DNA of 19,505 nucleotides from CAYRUP01 sp964489265 (GCA_964489265.1 CAZAXX010000048.1:1-19505); one strand, 5' to 3'. Counted from the first letter of the stretch, positions 7,004-15,509 are shown. Translations and numbers: made by a program. Notes: generated by a model not told the origin, from the sequence alone.

Positions 7004-8257
7004 CTATTGTTGACTGCCGTTAAAAAGATATTTCATTAAGACAGCCGCCAACACCAAAGAAATAACGGTAAGAATGAGTGGTATTTGTGGGCTTAAATCT
7101 GCTAGCAACCCAACTAATAATCCATTCATACCAAATGCAAACGCCATAATTGCGCCTGTGATTCCCATTACCCAACCTTGCGAATCTGCATCTACTTGAT
7201 TTGAAAATATCGTTAAAATAGTCGAGTAAGCAAGCGCCATCGCAAGTGCTACGAACAAAACTAAAATCCAGACATAAATTTCAGCTGGTGCTATCAACGT
7301 GAGCGCTGTCGCTAATGCAACAACTAAACAGCCACCAATCATGCAATTTTTGAGTGAAAAACGTTTGGTAAGTCGATCGACTAAATAGCCTGTGCCAATA
7401 CCAAATCCAACTCCCATTAAACCCATATAAAAACCATTCTTGAGCGGAGTGAAGTGATACACTTTCAATAAATACATCGAAATAAATGAATAAAATCCAC
7501 TCCAGCCAAAAATCATCACTAACATAACTATCGATAATTCTCGAATTTTTTCATCTTTAAATGCCGAAATAAAAATACCAATCGCGTGATGAAGCTTAAA
7601 ACTGATTTTGTGCACATGAGCAAAAGTTTCGTGAAAAAAGCCTTGCAACAAAAGCGCATTCAATAATGAAATCGCTGCAGCAAAATAAAATGGCATCGCA
7701 TAATTAAAAAAGCTAAATAGATTTGAATCAGACAATACACCGCCCACCACGGGGCCAAATGCAAAGCCTAGCGACGTAAAAAATAAAATAAAACCCAAAT
7801 TCCGTGCTTTATGTTCTGGTTCACTGATATCAACAATTGCCGCTTGCGCAATGGATTGACTGCCGGCAGTAAAGCCCGCCACAATACGTCCCAACAGCAA
7901 CAGCGCATAACTATGGAAGACGACTGCAAACGCTGATAATAGATAGCCGAACACAGCACCTAGCAAACAAATCATCAACGATTTTTTGCGGCCGATCTGA
8001 TCAGACAAATCACCTAAAAAAGCGGCTCCAAAAAACCAGCAAAACATATAAATACTAATCGTCAGCCCATAGATAAAATTTCGCATGGTGCTGCTCAGTT
8101 CAGCATTAATGAAATGCGCACTCGGATCAAAAACCAAAACATTCAAAATTGGAAAAACCAATCCAAGCCCCATGCTATCAATAAATAACACAAGAAAGAG
8201 CGGCGATGCGGCTAGGAGGAAATTAGTTGGTTTAGTAGAAAGTGATGTATTCTGCAT
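7004..8257 (-). CDS. MFS transporter of the drug-proton antiporter type (TetA/Bcr-like)
   Basis: The 417-aa product has about 12 membrane segments in two halves. The major-facilitator motif A follows TM2 as GDLSDQIGRKK, and a second-half version reads YLVDRLTKRF. The first helix (SPLFLVLFIDSMGLGLVFPIL) and the GRIVAGFTAGSQ text after TM4 are typical of the TetA/Bcr drug-H+ antiporter group. The substrate cannot be read from the sequence. I choose the ATG at 8257: the in-frame TTG at 8299 lies beside the -10 box of the promoter and would not be transcribed. It is the first gene of an operon with tldD and the 56-aa gene, so an exported substrate linked to TldD is conceivable but unproven. Confidence 0.88.
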   Translation of the reverse strand: MQNTSLSTKPTNFLLAASPLFLVLFIDSMGLGLVFPILNVLVFDPSAHFINAELSSTMRNFIYGLTISIYMFCWFFGAAFLGDLSDQIGRKKSLMICLLGAVFGYLLSAFAVVFHSYALLLLGRIVAGFTAGSQSIAQAAIVDISEPEHKARNLGFILFFTSLGFAFGPVVGGVLSDSNLFSFFNYAMPFYFAAAISLLNALLLQGFFHETFAHVHKISFKLHHAIGIFISAFKDEKIRELSIVMLVMIFGWSGFYSFISMYLLKVYHFTPLKNGFYMGLMGVGFGIGTGYLVDRLTKRFSLKNCMIGGCLVVALATALTLIAPAEIYVWILVLFVALAMALAYSTILTIFSNQVDADSQGWVMGITGAIMAFAFGMNGLLVGLLADLSPQIPLILTVISLVLAAVLMKYLFNGSQQ

Positions 8258-8290
8258 AAAAAATACTAACCTGATCGAAAAAAGAGAGTG

Positions 8291-8319
8291 ATTATACAAT
8301 GGCTAATTCGCGATGTCCT
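8291..8319 (-). promoter_or_regulatory. Promoter of the MFS-tldD operon
   Basis: On the minus strand a perfect TATAAT (8291-8296) lies 17 bases from AGGACA (8314-8319, four of six to TTGACA). Transcription would start near 8284, 27 bases before the ATG at 8257. This is the best-looking sigma-70 promoter in the window and it settles the start of the MFS gene. Confidence 0.7.
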
Positions 8320-8325
8320 TAAAAC

Positions 8326-8354
8326 TTGCCTTTCTGATGTAAATATCCTAAATT
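8326..8354 (+). promoter_or_regulatory. Candidate promoter of the lipoprotein gene
   Basis: TTGCCT (8326-8331) and TAAATT (8349-8354) are separated by 17 bases, giving a start near 8361 and a leader of about 38 bases. It lies back to back with the MFS-tldD promoter, with -35 boxes only 6 bases apart, so the two could share a regulator. Confidence 0.45.
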
Positions 8355-8398
8355 TAGAAATAGATCTTTCATTTAGAATTAGCGCAAGGAATGCAGCC

Positions 8399-8794
8399 AT
8401 GAAAATCTCATATCTCTGGGTAGTCACTATGGGTTTTGTACTTGCGGGCTGTGCAGCTGTCAATTCTGTTCAACCGGTCAACAATCAAGCACAAAATACA
8501 GCATCAACACCCTTACCCGAAAAGAATTCACCACAATCCCGGTCATGTCATAAAAATCCGATAGACGTTTCATTTTTGAACGGACTAAACCCAAACCTGC
8601 CTTACTCCGTTGTTGGCAATGCCACTGTTTCTCAATACAACATTGCTGGCAACAAACGCCAAGAAGCCATTATTCACGATGCAATGCGCTCTGCTGCAGC
8701 ATCAATGGGCGGTGATGCGATTATTAATATTAAGCGTAATGATAATACGGTGAGTGGCACGGTTATTGCTTATCCGCCGAAAATTTCTGTGTAA
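8399..8794 (+). CDS. Small predicted outer-membrane lipoprotein, 131 aa
   Basis: The ATG at 8399 is preceded by AAGGA at 8 bases. The N-terminus is a lipoprotein signal with lipobox LAGC and the lipidated Cys at residue 18. The next residue is Ala, not Asp, so sorting to the outer membrane is expected. After a polar linker to about residue 55 comes a small domain with VVGNATVSQYNIAGNKRQE, a helix DAMRSAAASMGGDAIINIK and a final strand. This pattern (a conserved helix ending in GGDAIINI) resembles YbjQ-like small domains found in other lipoproteins, but I do not assign a family. A GTG at 8288 is in frame but lies upstream of the likely promoter and gives no signal sequence at the N-terminus. 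Function unknown. Confidence 0.8.
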   Translation: MKISYLWVVTMGFVLAGCAAVNSVQPVNNQAQNTASTPLPEKNSPQSRSCHKNPIDVSFLNGLNPNLPYSVVGNATVSQYNIAGNKRQEAIIHDAMRSAAASMGGDAIINIKRNDNTVSGTVIAYPPKISV

Positions 8795-8802
8795 GCAGAT
8801 AG

Positions 8803-8847
8803 GCGGACACATAGGCTTGCCCCGGTATGTTTGTGACCGGGGTCCGC
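8803..8847. repeat. REP-like palindrome between convergent genes
   Basis: GCGGAC (8803-8808) pairs with GTCCGC (8842-8847), and inside it CCCCGGT (8820-8826) pairs with ACCGGGG (8836-8842). The result is a GC-rich stem with an 11-base bulge on the left side. Read on the minus strand the element starts with GTAGGAGCGGACCCCGG, of the kind seen in REP-type elements of gammaproteobacteria. It lies between the lipoprotein and mechanosensitive-channel genes and probably stops transcription or protects the mRNA ends. The TAG stop of the channel gene (8850-8852) falls within the GTAGGAGC start of the element. Confidence 0.65.
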
Positions 8848-8849
8848 TC

Positions 8850-11800
8850 CTACAACCCGCCCGGCGAAATAAGTGGCATATTGCCTTTAACGTGAATTTC
8901 ATGATGCGGATAAGGTGGTTGGATGCCATGTTTTTCAAATGCTTCCCAAATTGCAACCAACACTTCAGAACGCAATCCAACACGTGATTTTATCTGGCGC
9001 AAATTAATAAAATAACGCACTTCAAATTCGCTTAAACCATCCGCCAATTCTTTTAAAAATACTTCAGGCGCGGGATCGGTCAACACATCTTTGTGGTGAT
9101 CGAGCACTTGATGAATAACCGCCTGGACATCTTGCGGACTATCATGACGATTAATTTTAATGGTTATCACAGTACGAACAATACTGTCTTTCGCCGTCCA
9201 GTTGGTGAATGATTTACTGAAAATTTCAGCGTTCGGTACAATCACTTCCATATGATCCCAGGTTCGAACCGTTACAGCTCGACCGCCGATATGAATGACA
9301 TCCCCTTCACAACCATTAATGCTGATAATATCTCCCACGCGCAGAGGTCGTTCAATTAACAACAAAAATCCGCAGGCAAAATTATTCACGAGATCTCGCA
9401 ATCCTAAACCAACACCAAAAGCAAATGCCGTTGCAACAAATGTTAATGATTTAAAGTCTATTCCGAGAAAACGTAATCCAATAAAAATACCAACCACGAT
9501 CATGGCATATTGCGTCAAAATCGCAATGCTGTTACGCAAACCTAAATCTTTGGTACGTGACAATAACAACCGATACATGAATTCACGTGTCCAGCGTGCC
9601 GCCCAATACAACAATGAAATGATCACGACCAATTCAATGATGCTAAGTGGTGTGATTGACGTATTCAACATATCTGTCAGTTGATAATGCATTAATTTAT
9701 TGAGTCGCTCTACAACGGGCGATTGTTGATCCCAACCATACAATAAAAATAATACGACCCATGCTGAAAGAAATAACATAATACGCAAAACTTTATCGAG
9801 TGGTTTTAAAAATGCTTCAGTCCATAACCACCCATTCGTCACATGCCGAATCAATATTTTTGAAACTCGTTCCATTCCTTCACTCAGCAATCCTCTGATA
9901 ATGAGATAGCCGATTAACACTAAAATAAAAATACTTTCATACCAGGAAATCGTCAAAATTAAATTAACGAAACCGAATAATCCAATAATACAATTCACCA
10001 ATAAAACCAGTGGAATTAATAATCCTAACAAACGAATCACACGTCTAAAATAAGTTCGTCTTTCATCGATATAGGGCAACAGCAAACCCGGCATGAATTG
10101 CCATTGCTTTAACAGAAAAACAGATACCACCAATAAAAATAATAAAAACAACCGGTCAAATAAATCTTTGACTTCATAAATCACCGGAAGTTGATGTATA
10201 AAAACCGATAACGCCGTCACAATACCGCCGGCTAAAAAAATCCGTTTTAATTGATAATAAAGTCGAACGTCATGCCCAGCACGATCGTGCACGGTTTCGA
10301 CCAGACATAAACGAGCGATCAGCATGATGACTTTAAAGAACAGCCAAACTAAGGCTAAATTAATTAAAATAATATAATTTTGGACTGGCACACCAAAAAA
10401 TAAAAACAACCAGAAAAAATTACCGATCACAGCAATATCAATTAAATTTCGATGCAATACTTTGGTCGTCAGCCATTTTAAATTAACGTGTCCATATTCA
10501 TGATCTGGTATACCAATCACAATGCGTCGTAAAAAATAATTTAGAAAAAGAAAAATGGTGACCCACACTGACTGCAGGAAAATAAATAAACCCCACCCCC
10601 ATGCAGTAATATCGCCTACCCCTTTCAAAACAGCATGACCAATGCTTTTAAATACCTGAAAAGCAAGGCTTGGCGTGAGCAATAATTCCGTCCCTAAATC
10701 ACGCCATGCCTTAGTTCCAAAACCAGGTAAGCCCTGACGTGCGGATAATTCGCGCTGTAATGCTTGGTCTAACGAACCACGAAAAGCGATAATGTTTTGA
10801 TTCAAACTCGCAACGCTTGCAATCGCGGTTTTATACTTGTTTTGTAGTGTGATAAAGCTAGATTGATAATCATCCGCGGGTTGTCCTGATTGGACAAAAT
10901 AATTTTTGCGTTGCGACAAAATATCAATACGACCTTTTAACAAAAGATTCACGCGTACCAATTGTTTTCCTAACAATTGCGCCTGATCACTTGCTTTATT
11001 CAGTAATGTAATCGAATTGCCGCGTGCGATAGATACTTTAAGCTGCTGGATTTGTTCTTGATACCGCGCGATCAACATACTGAGATAAGTATAATTGATG
11101 TTTTCATTAATATAAAAAATTTGGTTTTGCACTTGCTCATAAGTATTTTTATTCAGCTGCTTGTCTTTTTCCATTTGAGCGAGCTGTACTTCGAGTGCAT
11201 TTAATTGCTTTAACCAACCGCTTTGCTGTTGCTCAAAATTCAATTCTGTCTTAGCTTGCTGTGCTTTCAACAAAAGAATCGTTTGTGATTTTAACAACGC
11301 ATCGATGCGAGCATATTTTGTTTTATAAAGTTGCAACATGCTTTCTGCGATTGTTTTTAACTGTGACAAATAACCTAATCTATTTTTCTCAAGCTTTAGA
11401 AGCGCTGTTTGATAATCCAGTTCTTGTTGCAATTGCATCGCATCTGGCGAACCATTGCGTGCGATTTTTAAGCCAAAAATATTAAACACATTAATTTGGT
11501 TTTGTAATTCTTCAATATCTTTTTCCAGATGACTGATTGCTTGTTGGCATTCTGTTATTTCAACATTGATTCCATCCATGTTTGATTTTGCCACTGCAAT
11601 TTCAAGCCCAAGCTGACTGAGTGCTTGCTTATCCACATGCGGAGTCGCCAATGCGCCTAGAGTCTCTTGCTGTTTTTGCATTTTTTGTAAATCGCTTTGC
11701 GCTTGAGTCAAGCGATTCTTGAGCAAATCAATTTGCTGGGAAACTAATTTTGTTTGATCCGCGTAAAAATTATTCTCAGGATGCTGAACATCTTGAGCAA

Positions 11801-11876
11801 AAGCCATTCCACTTAACACAAAAAAGCAGGCCGCAATGAAACCAATAATTTTGAAATTACGCAATCGCTTCAGCAT
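8850..11876 (-). CDS. Large MscK/KefA-type mechanosensitive channel
   Basis: MscS-superfamily channels open under membrane tension to release ions and solutes during hypo-osmotic shock. The 1008-aa product has a signal peptide (1-27, ending AFA). A long Gln/Lys/Leu-rich, mostly coiled-coil periplasmic part spans about 40-380. A set of membrane helices begins near 425. The C-terminal MscS core starts near 800, with the pore helix text AFAFGVGLGLRDLVNNFACG followed by RPLRVGDII and the beta domain (EGDVIHIGGRAVTVRTWD, PNAEIF). The architecture is that of E. coli MscK/MscM, at a slightly smaller size (those are about 1100). The start overlaps the end of ampG by 20 bases and has GAGGGTGG inside ampG, so translation is probably coupled. 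The choice between MscK and MscM names is not possible here. Confidence 0.93.
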   Translation of the reverse strand: MLKRLRNFKIIGFIAACFFVLSGMAFAQDVQHPENNFYADQTKLVSQQIDLLKNRLTQAQSDLQKMQKQQETLGALATPHVDKQALSQLGLEIAVAKSNMDGINVEITECQQAISHLEKDIEELQNQINVFNIFGLKIARNGSPDAMQLQQELDYQTALLKLEKNRLGYLSQLKTIAESMLQLYKTKYARIDALLKSQTILLLKAQQAKTELNFEQQQSGWLKQLNALEVQLAQMEKDKQLNKNTYEQVQNQIFYINENINYTYLSMLIARYQEQIQQLKVSIARGNSITLLNKASDQAQLLGKQLVRVNLLLKGRIDILSQRKNYFVQSGQPADDYQSSFITLQNKYKTAIASVASLNQNIIAFRGSLDQALQRELSARQGLPGFGTKAWRDLGTELLLTPSLAFQVFKSIGHAVLKGVGDITAWGWGLFIFLQSVWVTIFLFLNYFLRRIVIGIPDHEYGHVNLKWLTTKVLHRNLIDIAVIGNFFWLFLFFGVPVQNYIILINLALVWLFFKVIMLIARLCLVETVHDRAGHDVRLYYQLKRIFLAGGIVTALSVFIHQLPVIYEVKDLFDRLFLLFLLVVSVFLLKQWQFMPGLLLPYIDERRTYFRRVIRLLGLLIPLVLLVNCIIGLFGFVNLILTISWYESIFILVLIGYLIIRGLLSEGMERVSKILIRHVTNGWLWTEAFLKPLDKVLRIMLFLSAWVVLFLLYGWDQQSPVVERLNKLMHYQLTDMLNTSITPLSIIELVVIISLLYWAARWTREFMYRLLLSRTKDLGLRNSIAILTQYAMIVVGIFIGLRFLGIDFKSLTFVATAFAFGVGLGLRDLVNNFACGFLLLIERPLRVGDIISINGCEGDVIHIGGRAVTVRTWDHMEVIVPNAEIFSKSFTNWTAKDSIVRTVITIKINRHDSPQDVQAVIHQVLDHHKDVLTDPAPEVFLKELADGLSEFEVRYFINLRQIKSRVGLRSEVLVAIWEAFEKHGIQPPYPHHEIHVKGNMPLISPGGL

Positions 11877-13092
11877 TAAAAGCCACCCTCGTACGCATCA
11901 ACGCCAATAAAATAATCCCTGGGAAACAAATGAAAAATGTCCACGTGTAAAATGTAGCCCAACCCAAATGCTCGACCATGCTTGCAGCAACCGGACCGAG
12001 AAAGATGCGCCCCAGTGAAAAAAGCGCAGAGAGACAGGCAAATTGTGTCGCGCTGTATTTTTGATTGCAAAGCGCCGTGACAAATACCAACAAAGCAGTC
12101 GTGCTCATGCCCGTACAAAAATTTTCGATGAACATTGCTGAGATCATGACAAAATATTGTTTACCAACGACGGCAAGCAACACAAACATTAAATTTGAAA
12201 ATGCTTGGGCAATGCCAAAATATAATAAACCTCGGAATAAACCTAAGCGTCCCAACAAAGCGCCGCCAGCAAATGCACCCAAAATACTCGCGATAAAACC
12301 AATGGTTTTGTAAGCAACTCCAACATCGGTTAAAGTGAATCCGAGTCCACGCAATAAAAAAGTGCTCATGAGTTGCAATGCCAATGCATCACCCACTTTA
12401 TACAAAATGATGAAAGGAATAATCAGCAAAATCGCTTCGCGCCGAAATAAATCTTTAAACGGTTCAACAATCGCAGCTTTAAGATTTTTCGGCGGTTGAA
12501 TATGGCCTGGAATATCTGGCGCGAAAAAAGTAACGATCATTGAAATCGCGATTAAGAAAGCCATCAGCTCATACGTCAAACGCCAGCCGAAATGATCTGC
12601 AAAAATTAGCGCGCAGCCGCCAGAAATAATAATTGCAATACGTGCTGAAAAAATAAAAAGTGCAGAACCATAACCCCGTTCACTCGGCAAAAATGTATCG
12701 GTTCGATAAGCATCAATCGCAATATCTTGCGATGCCGACATGAATGCGACAAATATTGCCACGAAACCAATCCAGCCAGGCGTCGTTTTTGGATCGAGAT
12801 TCGCTAAAATAAATAACGCAATACACAAACCTAATTGCGTAATACCAATCCAGCCGCGTCGTCTTCCCCACAGTGGCGGAATCACTTTATCCATAATGGG
12901 TGACCACAGGAATTTTAAGCTATAAGGAATTCCAACTAGAGAAAGCACACCTATCGTTTTAAGACTAATTCCTGCTTGGGTAAACCAGGCTTGTAATGTG
13001 GAATTGGTTAACGCCAGGGGAAGTCCGGAAGAAAATCCTAACAGTGTCACTGCCAAAATGCGTGGGTTGGTAAAAATTGAGTGTCCGCGCAT
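11857..13092 (-). CDS. ampG: AmpG muropeptide permease
   Basis: AmpG imports GlcNAc-anhydroMurNAc peptides across the inner membrane for cell-wall recycling and, where AmpC/AmpR exist, for beta-lactamase induction. The 411-aa MFS protein has the AmpG signature at its N-terminus: GFSSGLPLAL, LQAWFTQAGISLKTIG, then SLKFLWSPIMDK, and later SASQDIAIDAYRTD. It has about 12 helices and is shorter than the 491-aa E. coli protein, as in many AmpG homologues. I take the ATG at 13092, with GAGG 5 bases upstream; an in-frame TTG at 13125 adds 11 polar residues and lacks a ribosome site. It is the first gene of an operon with the mechanosensitive channel and is divergent from sdaA. Confidence 0.93.
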   Translation of the reverse strand: MRGHSIFTNPRILAVTLLGFSSGLPLALTNSTLQAWFTQAGISLKTIGVLSLVGIPYSLKFLWSPIMDKVIPPLWGRRRGWIGITQLGLCIALFILANLDPKTTPGWIGFVAIFVAFMSASQDIAIDAYRTDTFLPSERGYGSALFIFSARIAIIISGGCALIFADHFGWRLTYELMAFLIAISMIVTFFAPDIPGHIQPPKNLKAAIVEPFKDLFRREAILLIIPFIILYKVGDALALQLMSTFLLRGLGFTLTDVGVAYKTIGFIASILGAFAGGALLGRLGLFRGLLYFGIAQAFSNLMFVLLAVVGKQYFVMISAMFIENFCTGMSTTALLVFVTALCNQKYSATQFACLSALFSLGRIFLGPVAASMVEHLGWATFYTWTFFICFPGIILLALMRTRVAFNAEAIA

Positions 13093-13184
13093 GAAAACCT
13101 CGGAAATATATGTATATTCAAACAAGTCTTAATTGGCGTAATTTTATCATTAAGCTATAAAATTACCTAGTAAATAGACTAAAA

Positions 13185-13190
13185 TATAAT
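13185..13190 (+). promoter_or_regulatory. -10 box of the sdaA promoter
   Basis: TATAAT at 13185-13190 would start transcription near 13197, giving a leader of about 32 bases. The -35 is poor (TTACCT, 16 bases upstream, three of six). The whole gap 13093-13228 is very AT-rich; I see no clear leftward promoter for ampG in it. Confidence 0.45.
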
Positions 13191-13228
13191 ATAAGCTCGT
13201 TCCTCACAAAACAGAGGTTCATATAAAA

Positions 13229-14590
13229 ATGACAATTAGCCTATTCAATTTATTTTCCATCGGAGTTGGTCCTTCCAGTTCACATACCGTGGGCCCCATG
13301 AAAGCAGCCAAAGAATTTGCTGGTTTACTCGATAAAAAAACCGCTCGCATCAAGATTGAACTATTTGGCTCTCTCGCATTTACTGGAAAAGGTCATGGTA
13401 CTGAAGGCGCTATTTTATTGGGATTGGAAGGCAGTTCGCCCGATACGGTTAATCCTGAGCTCATTCGTCCCCGATTTCAAGAAATCATCACGCAGCAAAA
13501 AATTAATTTAGCCGGCAACCATCTCATTGATTTTCATTTTAATCAGGATTTTGAACTTAATTTAAAGGATTTGTTGCCGGCACACACCAATGGCATGCGT
13601 TTTACTGCATATGATCAAGCGAATACTATTTTATTAACAAAAATTTATTATTCCATTGGCGGCGGTTTTATTATTGATGAAGAACAGGCGAACCAGACAA
13701 CCACCCCCATCGAACAACCCGTTCCCTATCCTTTTACTACAACCAAGGAATTGCTGGAACACTGCGAGAAAAATCAATTATCGATTAAAGATGTGATGTT
13801 GGCTAATGAATCTAGCATGCATTCTGAAGAGCTTGTTTTACAGCGAATATTGCATATTACAAAGGTCATGCGTCAATGTATCGATAAAGGTTGCGGTACC
13901 TCTGGTATTTTGCCTGGTGGTTTACAGATAAAACGGCGCGCTCCCGAATTATTTCAAAAATTATTACAAAAAGGCCGCCCTGTTTCGCATGAATATACTG
14001 ACAGCATGGCTTGGTTAAATTTATATGCCATCGCAGTCAATGAAGAAAATGCCGCAGGCAGTCGTGTTGTCACTGCACCCACCAATGGCGCTGCCGGTGT
14101 TGTGCCTGCCGTGTTGCATTATTATCTGGATTTTTATCCGGAAGCGAAAGAAGCCGATATCATTGAATACATGCTGACAGCAGGTGCAATTGCGATTCTT
14201 TATAAAAAAGGCGCCTCCATTTCAGGTGCTGAAGTGGGTTGCCAGGGAGAAGTCGGTGTGGCTTGTTCCATGGCTGCGGGCGCATTAACTGCCGTATTGG
14301 GCGGTTCTATTCATCAGATAGAAAACGCAGCGGAAATTGCCATGGAGCATCATCTTGGCATGACGTGTGATCCGATGAATGGTCTAGTGCAAATTCCCTG
14401 TATTGAGCGAAATGCGATGGGTGCGGTAAAAGCGGTAAATGCTGCGCGTTTGGCGTTATTGGGTGATGGGCATCATTTTGTTTCGTTGGATAAAGTGATT
14501 GCGACGATGAAACAAACGGGGAAAGATATGATGTCTATTTACAAAGAAACATCGTTAGGCGGATTGGCAGCAAACATTCCAGAGTGTTGA
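13229..14590 (+). CDS. sdaA: Iron-sulfur L-serine dehydratase (single-chain type)
   Basis: This enzyme deaminates L-serine to pyruvate and ammonia using a [4Fe-4S] cluster. The 453-aa product has the beta domain first (SIGVGPSSSHTVGPMKAA, residues 10-27) and the alpha domain after about residue 175, with GCGTSGILPGGLQIKRRAPE at 221-240 and TAPTNGAAGVVPAV at 282-295. Cluster cysteines are C338 (GCQGEVG), C380 (MTCDPMNG) and C391 (IPCIERNAMGAV). In the L. pneumophila enzyme the ligands are C343, C385 and C396 (same spacing), and a C-terminal Cys inserts into the active site as the fourth ligand. Here the last residue, C453, is also Cys. The ribosome site AGAGG is somewhat far from the ATG (11 bases). 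The gene converges on pssA. Confidence 0.96.
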   Translation: MTISLFNLFSIGVGPSSSHTVGPMKAAKEFAGLLDKKTARIKIELFGSLAFTGKGHGTEGAILLGLEGSSPDTVNPELIRPRFQEIITQQKINLAGNHLIDFHFNQDFELNLKDLLPAHTNGMRFTAYDQANTILLTKIYYSIGGGFIIDEEQANQTTTPIEQPVPYPFTTTKELLEHCEKNQLSIKDVMLANESSMHSEELVLQRILHITKVMRQCIDKGCGTSGILPGGLQIKRRAPELFQKLLQKGRPVSHEYTDSMAWLNLYAIAVNEENAAGSRVVTAPTNGAAGVVPAVLHYYLDFYPEAKEADIIEYMLTAGAIAILYKKGASISGAEVGCQGEVGVACSMAAGALTAVLGGSIHQIENAAEIAMEHHLGMTCDPMNGLVQIPCIERNAMGAVKAVNAARLALLGDGHHFVSLDKVIATMKQTGKDMMSIYKETSLGGLAANIPEC

Positions 14591-14596
14591 TAGCGC

Positions 14597-14668
14597 GTCA
14601 TTGCGAGGAGCGCAAGCGACGCGGCAATCCAGATTGCTTCGCTTCGCTCGCAGTGACAATATTTTTAT
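14597..14668 (+). terminator. Hairpin repeat acting as terminator between sdaA and pssA
   Basis: GTCATTGCGAG (14597-14607) pairs with CTCGCAGTGAC (14647-14657) in an 11-bp stem with one G-U pair; the inner part pairs imperfectly. The transcript then runs into a U-rich tract (ATTTTTATTT). The unit, with GAGGAGCGCAAGCGACGCGG and CAATCCAGATTGC inside, belongs by memory to a dispersed palindromic family found in many bacteria. It starts 6 bases after the sdaA stop and ends 8 bases before the pssA stop. Confidence 0.75.
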
Positions 14669-15414
14669 TTCTTATTTCGTTTCATTTTCCGTAATTGCCA
14701 TAGAGTCATAACCGGCCCAGAACAAGCATAAGCTAGAAAAGTACCAAATAACATTTCCGCAGGACTAATCGCAACCGCTGCAATTATTAAAACTAAAACG
14801 ACAACCACAATAAACGGCACTCTACCCTTGAAATCAATTTCTTTAAAACTATAGTACCGAATCCGACTTACCATCAAGCCGCCCATGCAGAAAGTAATAA
14901 TTGCCGCAGGAATAGCAATTAACATGCCAGTAATTTCATAATAACTGCAACACCACACCATCCCCACCACGACTGCTGCTGCAGAGGGACACGGTAATCC
15001 TTGAAAATAACTTCTGTCTGTATCATGCGCCTGGGTATTGAATCGTGCGAGACGTAAAGCGGTAGCAGCGGTATACACAAAAGCAACTAACCAACCCACT
15101 TTCCCCAGTGAAGATAACGACCAGCTATAAACAATTAATGCTGGCGCAACCGCAAACGCAACCATATCCGACAAACTATCATATTCCGCGCCAAATGCCG
15201 TTTGGGTATTCGTCATTCGTGCAACTCTGCCATCTAAAGTATCCAGCACCATCGCGATAAACACCGCGATCGCTGCAACATCAAAAAGTCCTTTCATTGC
15301 TGCAACAATTGCATAAAACCCTGCGAATAAAGCCGCTGTCGTTAATAAATTAGGTAATAAATAAATACCACGCGGTCTTGTCTTGTTAGGTAATTGATTT
15401 GAATCGAATTCCAT
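14665..15414 (-). CDS. pssA: CDP-diacylglycerol-serine O-phosphatidyltransferase
   Basis: The enzyme joins CDP-diacylglycerol and L-serine to make phosphatidylserine, the precursor of phosphatidylethanolamine, at the inner membrane. The 249-aa product is a membrane-embedded CDP-alcohol phosphatidyltransferase (Bacillus-type PssA) rather than the PLD-like E. coli enzyme. The catalytic motif DxxDGxxARx8GxxxDxxxD is complete: D58, D61, G62, A65, R66, G75, D79 and D83. Further features are LRLARFN, the QGLPCPSAA text typical of this type, and about eight hydrophobic segments. The C-terminus is basic (KMKRNKK). The ATG at 15414 has GGAG 7 bases upstream. It is expressed away from the 680-aa membrane-protein gene and converges on sdaA. 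Confidence 0.95.
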   Translation of the reverse strand: MEFDSNQLPNKTRPRGIYLLPNLLTTAALFAGFYAIVAAMKGLFDVAAIAVFIAMVLDTLDGRVARMTNTQTAFGAEYDSLSDMVAFAVAPALIVYSWSLSSLGKVGWLVAFVYTAATALRLARFNTQAHDTDRSYFQGLPCPSAAAVVVGMVWCCSYYEITGMLIAIPAAIITFCMGGLMVSRIRYYSFKEIDFKGRVPFIVVVVLVLIIAAVAISPAEMLFGTFLAYACSGPVMTLWQLRKMKRNKK

Positions 15415-15491
15415 AGAGCCACTCCAAAGTTAGCTCCCAATTGTGCCTGAAATCTTTTAGACAGTACACTTCAAGATGGTGAAAGAACGTT

Positions 15492-15509
15492 GTTAAGGTT
15501 TCCTTAAGG
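15492..15509 (+). promoter_or_regulatory. PmrA-box-like direct repeat (TTAA-N7-TTAA)
   Basis: TTAAGGT occurs at 15493-15499 and again at 15504-15510, an 11-base period. This fits the enterobacterial PmrA consensus YTTAAK-N5-YTTAAK (one pyrimidine mismatch) and the Legionella/Coxiella form with TTAA repeated after 7 bases. The site is also a dyad (TTAAGG, 3 bases, CCTTAA). It lies 101 bases before the ATG of the 680-aa protein and 78 before pssA. Possible -10 boxes downstream (TAAAAT at 15520-15525, TATGAT at 15544-15549) lack good -35 boxes, as expected of an activated promoter. The rest of the gap 15415-15610 shows nothing else clear. Confidence 0.45.

Noticed and set aside
8288..8398. N-terminal extension of the lipoprotein from a GTG at 8288
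   Set aside because: It begins before the likely promoter and would bury the lipobox signal 37 residues inside the protein. The ATG at 8399 has AAGGA and yields a normal lipoprotein signal.
9295..9684. 129-codon plus-strand frame within the channel gene
   Set aside because: It is antisense to the conserved MscS core and rich in Asn, Arg and Lys, as expected of an antisense shadow.
11876..12118. Alternative-frame minus-strand frames at the end of ampG, as a sign of a frameshift
   Set aside because: The ampG frame is continuous to its stop with helix-forming hydrophobic text throughout, so the other frames are shadows.
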